The translations under genes were made by a program, and so were the position numbers. 64,000 nucleotides of DNA from Flammula alnicola. Its lineage: Eukaryota; Basidiomycota; Agaricomycetes; Agaricales; Strophariaceae. Below, in pieces: positions 57,699-64,000 of the stretch. A model generated the notes under the pieces. It was not told the DNA's origin, made no database searches, and saw only the letters and a list, made by a program, of their open reading frames with translations. The stretch lies in the NCBI GenBank assembly GCA_015499995.1, contig JADNRV010000204.1, positions 1 through 64,000 on the forward strand, written 5' to 3'. Numbering within the stretch: position 1 is the first letter of the stretch; every line of letters starts with the position of its first letter.

Positions 57699-58940
57699 GA
57701 TTCAAATATTCAACGTGAGTGGTAGTGGTAGTGGTGATGGCAGCGACTAACCGTGTTCAACTAGGAGATCGGAGTTTGAAAATAGCACGTGACCGCGTCT
57801 ATGCCTCTTTAATCATACCGATGCCCAAATCCGGAACAAAGATCGCCAAGGACCCGCATTCCAGAGAGCCTGGCAAAGTACATACAGTACGACTGACTCT
57901 AGAAGAGATTTCTGTCCTATCATCCGTGGGGACTCGACGATTGCTTGACTCTGCTCACCATTCATACCTTTCTCTAAACCGTCTCTATCCTACATCAGTA
58001 CAATTGGTGTCTTCCAGAGTAAGTGAATACTTCTGATGCCCCGATTACGCTCATCTTCTCTTTCTTTCGAGGTCATAAGGGTGCTGAGGATACGCAGAAT
58101 ACGGCCCCGAAGCGCCAGTCATCAACCCCAACGTTACACTCCCCTCGGGATACCTCGGGTCTAAATGGATAACGGAGACACTTTTCCAGATGGCTGCTGA
58201 GAATTTTGGTCTTCAAACGATGTCATTCAGGTTGGAGTGCTCTGTTGAGGCATCAATCGGAGCTAGGATCCTTCCCAATGCTTCCCAGCCATCGCCCAGT
58301 CGGCAGTCTATCTGGGAGCCTAGCTGAAGGAAACGACGTAAGCCATTCTACTGTCAGTGCTAACGATTCTTCTAACAGCTTATTTCGCGGATTCCAGTGG
58401 ATTTAGCTCCTTCGGCGATCGTGAAAATGTAAGAGAATTCAGACCAAACGCTACATCTCGTACATGCCAAGCCGTCGAATTGGGGCACTATCATGACTCA
58501 CCTCGCAAAGCTTCTGAACGTACCTCTTGTTCCTTACGAGGAGTGGTTTGCTCATTTGGAAAACTCGGTGCAAGACGAGGACGACCACACAGTGTATACT
58601 CGATTACGGCCGACCACAGCCAGCCGGCCCTTCGGATGACCCACTTCTTCAGACGCGCTGGACGAAAATACGGAGAGTTTGGCCCTGCTTCCGAAGGTTG
58701 CTTCGGATAAGAGCTTCAGCGCGTCGCCCTCTCTACAAGATGAGAAGGTCCTTCCTTTGAGCGAGCAAGATGTGGCGACTCGGACATGGGTTCTTGCCTT
58801 GCTGAATTTGAATTGCGCATGCATCTTTACCTTACGCACAAGGGCACTTTTCAGACTCGTATCGGATTCACAGCTTTAGTTACAGTCAATTCTACATATT
58901 GTTTCAAGTTCCGCAGAAGAAAACCTAGTCGGAATGGGTA
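57172..58940 (+). repeat. Left arm of large inverted repeat
   Basis: Reverse-complement match to 62203-64000. The pairing starts at the end of the dead reductase (58940 against 62203), passes through the shared spacer, and continues through the FunK1 start (57698 against 63474) to at least 57172, where the window ends on the other arm. Identity is high, roughly 90-95% by eye, with small indels. Confidence 0.92.
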
Positions 58941-58960
58941 CCTTTTCCCATCGGCCCCTT
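57890..58960 (+). pseudogene. Fragment of an adenylate-forming reductase (thioester-reductase domain), left copy
   Basis: Only the C-terminal reductase region survives: VGTRRLLDSAHHSYLSL, then LYPTSVQLVSSR, GYLGSKWITETLFQMAAENF (short-chain-reductase Tyr/Lys region, with E changed to G compared with the right copy), QAVELGHYHDSP, VPYEEWF and SEQDVATRTWVLALL. The pieces lie in several frames, a TGA interrupts at 58637-58639, and the upstream adenylation and carrier domains are absent. It is therefore dead. The nearest known layout is NRPS-like/aminoadipate-reductase-type enzymes of fungi. Confidence 0.72.
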
Positions 58961-59439
58961 GGAAGTCCAGATTCGCAAATGAAACTAGGCCTTGACGCTG
59001 CAGTGTTTGGGTGTTGCGTTGACTTGACAGCTGAAATAGAAACGGAATATGCATAGATAGAGCGCAAAGAGACACGATGTTGACTGAGGTGGGACAATAG
59101 AAACGTCTGGACACGTCTGAAATTGTCCTTCTCCAACTCAAATACTTGAGAAATACTAACGTACCCTGAAGCTGAAGGCCCGATCCTTGCAAAGCTGACC
59201 TACGTACGTTCTTGTCGATCGTTGCAGACAGCGGACTTGCCTACATCGGGCGCCTATATCCCGTCTTGACGTTCTGATCGGCTTTGGGAACGAGTGCCAT
59301 CATACTTATGTCAGTGGACAATAAATTGATTCAGAAAACAAGTGTCGGCATGTCGGCAGGTCAGTAAATAAATTCCCACAGTCTGTCCCTCGGCCAGCAA
59401 TATTGCGCTGAGGCTGCAGTGCTGTTAAACCCAACCAGA
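58961..59439. other. Spacer
   Basis: About 480 bp between the inverted repeat arm and the V-ATPase subunit gene. Nothing recognised apart from its promoter. Confidence 0.35.
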
Positions 59440-59764
59440 ATGGCGTCGCTCTTCCCTGTCCTTTTAGTATTCGTTATTACCGTTGCTTTAATGACAGCGG
59501 CAGCGCTGTTTGTGCCAAAGGGACCGCAACAAGTGTAAGTTTGCATGGTCATTATTGCCAGCTACGTATAAAGCTGAATGCAATCCAGGACAATTCGTAC
59601 TGCGCTTATGCTGGCGCTAGCGTCGTGTTATCTCATGTGGATGGTGACTTACATGGCCCAACTACATCCTCTTATTGGTGCGCAAGCCTTCGTGTCTATT
59701 CATGTTGCGAGTCTTACATGTATGCACCATCGCAGCGCCCACACGTACGGCAGGGAAAGAGTAA
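59440..59764 (+). CDS. VMA9: V-type proton ATPase subunit e
   Basis: Small hydrophobic subunit of the membrane V0 sector of the vacuolar proton pump. Three exons, 59440-59534, 59589-59677 and 59736-59764, sum to 213 nt, or 70 residues, close to the family's usual ~73. Two membrane spans are visible: SLFPVLLVFVITVALMTAAA and, after FVPKGPQQV, the block IRTALMLALASCYLMWMVTY followed by MAQLHPLIAP. The PKG..QV and CYLMWM.TY.AQLHPL motifs are the subunit e signature. Introns are canonical. The gene sits inside the spacer of the large inverted repeat, with HEN1 convergent 188 bp away. Confidence 0.92.
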
Positions 59765-59952
59765 CTGGTCATTGCGATCAGTTTTCATGCAGGAGGGCGA
59801 GTATGTATACCATGTACGAACTATATTTTTCATGGAAATGCAGCATGCTAATCTTTCTTACCCAGTTTTGTAGCATTCTACTTCATGGACAGTTTCCATT
59901 CTAATATATCATCCCATTGCATAAAACATACACACACGAAAAACCATTACCC

Positions 59953-61764
59953 TCAAGTAGTCGTATCTCCACTTTCGTCTCCGTCCCACCCAGCAGCTGA
60001 GCTCATGGAGCTTTGAGGAACGTCATCCCAAGCACTTTCATGGTCACCCCAACTTCCAATTCCGGCCCAACCAGATTTGGGCTTCCCGCCTGCCTCTTCG
60101 TTCACTAATGGTTTCCAACCCCTAGGTCTTTTTCCCCAGCCTACACTGGTTCCGCCATCTGACTCGTCGTCCCCATCGGCATCTGATGTATCCGCAGAAA
60201 CGTCTCCTTCAGCCCCGGTGGACTCTCCGAAATCACTTTCGTCCCAGCTCTCGTAAGGCCCTTCGCCAGGCGTCCAATCGGGCGGAATGTAGTCCACACT
60301 CGTTTCACCTTCAGCAGGCCATAATTGTGATGGGCTAGCGACTCCTCCGATAAGTTCGACGCTCCAGTTGTTACTTCGTCTCCCTATACCGTCCGCATCC
60401 TGTTTCAAGTTCAAGTCGGGGCTTTGCTCGATTGCGCGGACCAGCATTTCAATCCAGCCTCCGCACAAGACAGCAATCTCCTTCTCATACCACAGTTCCT
60501 CTACCCTCATGAACGCCTCTCGATACTCCTCCATTTTGGCTTTGACACAAGCAGCAATTTCTTCCAGGGGTCGGGGCTTCATAGAAGCGGGATGGGCATG
60601 ATGTTCGTGAACAGCGAGTGCTTCATGAGGTTGTCCGGCCAGTGCAAGTTCATGTATCTTCGCTCTTCCACTCTCTTCTCTCGTCTTATTGCCCATTGTA
60701 TCCAGTCTTCGGAATGTAGCAACAGACGAGGCGCCCTGAAGCTCGTCATCTCGTCCCCACGGATCCGCATTCAGCGCTCGTCCGATGCTGGTTTCCTCGA
60801 CCTCGTAGCCCCACTCCTTCGCTGCCTCCTCACACCAGGTTGTGAATTCCTCCCTCGTCCATTCGAATTTATGGTCGCTATGTCGGAAGATACGATCTGT
60901 GCGTCCAGTTGGGTCAGGGTGTCCGTTCCTTGCAGACTTTGGGGCGTTTGGAGAAGTGAATCGAGCATTGAAGGTATAGGACGGCGTGGTTACAAGAAAG
61001 AACTTGGGGTGGTATACGCCTAGAAGCATAGGCGTGAATGCTGGAAAGATGTTGCTTGGCAAGTGCTCGATGCTGGCAATATAATGCATATTAGAAACTC
61101 AAACTCACAAAAGAGGAATCGTGATCATGCAATTTTTTGGAAACATCCAACTCACACTTCGGTGCTGACGATACATTCGAAATCCACAAACTCATTGTTT
61201 ATCACTTCCAAACCGCCTTTCCACACCTTAGCCAGCATGTCCTCCCATCGCTGCACGCCGCTCGTATACGATCGATATCCAGGGCTCTCGGCTTCGACGG
61301 CTTCTTCCACCGGAGCGGTGCCTTCGACGGCGAAGGCCAGGTCCTCCGATGAGATGTCGAGTCCATGGACTTCGCGCATGTGCAGGTTGGGCACGTCGTC
61401 GTCGTTGTATGTTGGCGATGGGGGTACGGGTTCATTGGGATTTGAGGAGGTCGGGCTGGAGAAAGGCGAGAGGATCTCGGATGGGGGTGGCGTTAACCAT
61501 GGCGCAGGCCGGCAGAGGGTCGCCAGAAGTTGGCCTTCGCCACACCCAACGTCCAGAACCTAGATATTGTGTCGATAAATGAGCGAGCAGCACATACGTA
61601 GCGTTGTTGTTATACAACACAATTTTCAGTTTTTCGATACGTACCTTGGTGATGTTCTCCTTGCGCAGAATATTGAGTATCCAAATCCGGCGCTGCAAGA
61701 AAAGCTCCGGGAAAAAGTTCACTCTGAGCTCCTCCTGGTTATCCGATTCTTGGATGACGTCCAT
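59953..61764 (-). CDS. HEN1: HEN1-type small-RNA 2'-O-methyltransferase with GW/WG-rich tail
   Basis: Adds a methyl group to the 3'-terminal 2'-OH of small silencing RNAs, protecting them from tailing and decay. Three exons, 61645-61764, 61156-61559 and 59953-61072, sum to 1644 nt, or 547 residues. Motifs: FFPELFLQRRIWILNILR (HEN1 N-terminal block), VLDVGCGEGQLLATL (SAM site), VHGLDISSEDL, ECIVSTEVIEHLPS (two metal-binding Glu), FLVTTPSYTFN, and FRHSDHKFEWTREEF (the two metal-binding His). The C-terminal ~110 residues are acidic and carry five tryptophans in GW or WG contexts (VGWGK, RGWK, SGWA, GSWGD, AGWD). That pattern is typical of Argonaute-binding hooks and not part of the known HEN1 domain set. 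It lies in the spacer of a large inverted repeat. Confidence 0.88.
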
Positions 61765-62202
61765 GCTGATGTTTTATGCTGATCCCGATTTCGTCTAGAG
61801 GAGTGCTCGGCGTTGGTGGTATGGATGGTAAGAGATCAAGCCTGTGAGCCACTTTCAGTGACAGTATGATTGCCTTTGCACTCCGGCGGGCCCGAGGAGG
61901 TTCTTATAGAAACTTTAATTGGCCTCGAGGCCTTGAAACAAAGCTGAAAATCGGAAAAACAATGCTGCAAGAGCTGCATGGGGCCCAACACCTACGCACA
62001 ATCAATGCGTCGCAGCAAGGCATGACATTGACACGCCCATGCCAGGACTTGCATGCCCTAAAACGTGAGTTATTGCTTTTTGAAGAGCTCTTCGTGTTGC
62101 AGTGCTCGAAAAACGTTGCGCGTCGACGCGGACATCATGGATGCTATGAAATCAAATTGGAGGCCTCGATGATCGCGGAATCTATTTTATTCTCTAATGG
62201 GC
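61765..62202. other. HEN1 5' spacer
   Basis: About 440 bp upstream of HEN1 up to the right arm of the inverted repeat. An open frame at 61866-62279 has no recognisable motif and runs into the repeat, so it was not called. Confidence 0.35.
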
Positions 62203-63220
62203 GTCACCCATTCCGACTACGTTTTCTTCTGCGGAACTTGAAACAATATGTAGAATTGACTGTAACGCAGGAGAATTAAAGCTGTGAATCCGATACGAGT
62301 CTGAAAAGTGCCCTTGTACGTAAGGTATGTTTGAAAAGGTGCATGCGCAATTCAAATTCAGCAAGGCAAGAACCCATGTCCGAGTCGCCACATCTTGCTC
62401 GCTCAAAGGAAAGACCTTCTCATCTTGTCGAGAGGGCGACGCGCTGAAGCTCTTATCCGAAGCACTCTCCGTAAATTTGTCGAGCGCGTCTGAAGAAGTG
62501 GGTCATCCGAAGGGCCGGCTGGCTATGGTCGGCCGTAATCGAGTATACGCTGTGTGGTCGTCCTCGTCTTGCACCGAGCTTTCCAAATGAGCAAACCACT
62601 CCTCGTACGGAACAAGAGGTACGTTCAGAAGCTTTTCGAGGTGAGTCATGATAGTGCCCCAATTCGACGGCTTGGGATGTACGAGATGTAGCATTTTGTT
62701 TGAAGTCTCTTGCATTTCCACGATCGCAGCAGCAGCCAAATCTGCTGGAATCCACGAGATAAGCTGTTAGAAGAATCGTTAGCATCGACAGTAGAATGGC
62801 TTACGTCGTTTCCTTCAGGTAGGCTCCCAGATATACTGCCGACTGGGCGATGACTGGGAAGCATTGAGAAGGATCCCAGCTCCCATTGACGCCTCCACAG
62901 AGCACTCCAACCCGAATGACGTCGTTTGAAGACCAAAATTCTCAGTGGCCATCTGGAAAAGTGTCTCCGTTATCCATTTAGACTCGAGGTATCCCGAGTT
63001 GAGGGTAACGTTGGGGTTGATGACTGGCGCTTCGGGGGCATATTCTGCGTGTCCTCAGGCACCGTTATGCTCTTGAAAGAAAGAGAAGATAAGCGGTAAC
63101 CGTGGCATCAGAAGTATTCACTTACTACTCTGGAAGACACCAATCGTACTGATGTACGATAGAGACGGGTTTAGAGAAAGGTATGAATGGTGAGCAGAGT
63201 CAAGCAATCGTCGAGTCCCC
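62194..63220 (-). pseudogene. Fragment of an adenylate-forming reductase, right copy
   Basis: Same C-terminal reductase fragment as the left arm but better preserved: GYLESKWITETLFQMA, VGVLCGGVNGSWDPSQCFP, VIAQSAVYLGAYLKETT, LISWIPADLAAAAIVEMQET, LHLVHPKPSNWGTIMTHLEK, VPYEEWFAHLESSVQDEDD, SEQDVATRTWVLALLNLNC and, at the end, SFNSPALQSILHIVSSSAEE. A TGA at 62503-62505 interrupts the frame at the same place as in the left copy. The upstream domains are absent. Confidence 0.72.
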
Positions 63221-64000
63221 ACTGACGATAGGACAGAAATCTCTTCAACTAGACAGTCAGTCGTACTGTATGTACTTTGCCAGGCTCTCTGGAATGCGGG
63301 TCCTCGCTAAAGGTTGAACAGATTTGCGATCTTTATTCCGGCATCGGTATGATTAAAGAGGCATAGACGCGGTCACGTGCCATTTTTAAACTCCGGTATC
63401 CTAGTTGAACACGGTTAACCGTTAGTCGCTGCCATCACCACTACCACTACCACTCACGTTGAATATTTGAATCATGGCATCGCAAAGGCTGGAGCCTATA
63501 CCTCCTGCCCAATTCTATGCTTCACTCCAGTCGAAGACGCCCCAGACGCCCAAGAAACCAGCCGTTCCGCCTCCTCAAGAGACACCTTTCCACAACCGAC
63601 TCAGCTCCAGAGTGCCACAGACGTCGACCAACGTATACCAGGAGCGTCCCTTCGTCGAAGCAGCCGTCGACATGCAGGGAAAGTTCTGGGGACCTGTTCC
63701 AGTCGACCAGTTCTTGGAAGAATTCCTTGACGTTGAGGCCCCGCCCTTGCCAGAGATTGACTACGAAAGTCTCGCTAACGTAGCGAGATTGAGGACGGAG
63801 CCGGAGATGTATGACCCGCTGGTAAGTCGCCTTTTTATCATTACGAGCAGGCGCTCACCCAGTCCAGATCGCTGCACTCAAGCCTTTCTGTAAAGGCATC
63901 AAACTTGTCAACACGTCGACTGTATCGGCCCCGGACTCTGACGTACTTTATAATCATTGCGTCAAACCTGACATTGGTATCTACGCCGAAAAAGATGCTC
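62203..64000 (-). repeat. Right arm of large inverted repeat (runs off window)
   Basis: Reverse complement of the left arm. Its inner boundary is at 62203, where pairing with 58940 stops. It contains a 10-13-nt insertion (near 62268-62280) lacking on the left. The outer end is beyond the window, so the true arm length exceeds 1.8 kb. Confidence 0.92.
63474..64000 (+). CDS. FunK1-type kinase, second copy, partial
   Basis: Inverted copy of the FunK1 gene at 55.4-57.7 kb, starting MASQRLEPIPPAQFYASLQS and running off the right edge. First exon 63474 to about 63821, then a 46-bp intron (GTAAGT to GTCCAG) and IAALKPFCKGIKLV. It differs from the left copy by one proline in the PPPP stretch and by substitutions such as VPVDQF for IPVDQF and TVSAPDSD for TVSDPESD. 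The intron length differs by one base between copies, which supports its being spliced. Whether the rest is intact is unknown. Confidence 0.78.

Noticed and set aside
61866..62279. 137-residue frame between HEN1 and the inverted repeat
   Set aside because: It runs from unique sequence into the antisense of the dead reductase, so it is a chance frame.

Overview
The window looks like nuclear DNA of a mushroom-forming basidiomycete (Agaricomycetes). Genes are split by many short GT-AG introns of about 45-65 bp. The family mix is typical of that class: a FunK1-type kinase, an F-box/LRR-like protein, a CBM1-GH10 xylanase, an Rds1/ferritin-like secreted protein and fragments of an adenylate-forming reductase. 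No annotation or search was available. Names rest on motifs read from translations, and exon joins were checked by hand for frame.

Layout. 1-8.8 kb: an aquaporin running off the left edge, a complex I 9.5 kDa subunit, the tri-snRNP protein Snu66/SART1 and RNase H2 subunit A, the last two convergent. 8.8-15.3 kb: an intact-looking Tc1-like DD34E transposase, a SAM-like fungal protein of unknown function, a 548-bp MITE abutting a membrane-protein gene, and a broken second copy of the RNase H2A gene split by an SRPK-like kinase pseudogene. 15.3-28 kb: an F-box gene, a gene-poor tract with a rearranged direct duplication, and a large Pps1-like dual-specificity phosphatase gene with a 1.46-kb intron. 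28-46 kb: galactokinase with 8- and 16-nt microexons, a PLP aminotransferase, a 51-aa cysteine-rich protein, a CaMKK/Sak1-like kinase, a 915-aa coiled-coil protein with a C-terminal membrane span, and a NOPCHAP1-like protein. 46-54.4 kb: Rds1-like protein, a SnoaL/NTF2-like protein, gene-poor sequence, and a GH10 xylanase. 55.4-64 kb: a large inverted repeat carrying a FunK1 kinase and a dead reductase fragment on each arm. Its 3.3-kb spacer holds V-ATPase subunit e and a HEN1-type small-RNA methyltransferase.

The most interesting points are: a GW/WG-rich tail on the HEN1 protein that resembles an Argonaute hook; the 915-aa protein, whose coiled coils, dynein-light-chain-like motifs and C-terminal membrane span suggest a KASH-like linker; the inverted repeat around HEN1; galactokinase microexons; and a 30-bp perfect palindrome with two MluI cell-cycle boxes at the RNase H2A start. 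Several otherwise conserved genes are one base short inside or beside a homopolymer. The pattern suggests assembly contractions at least as much as real pseudogenes.
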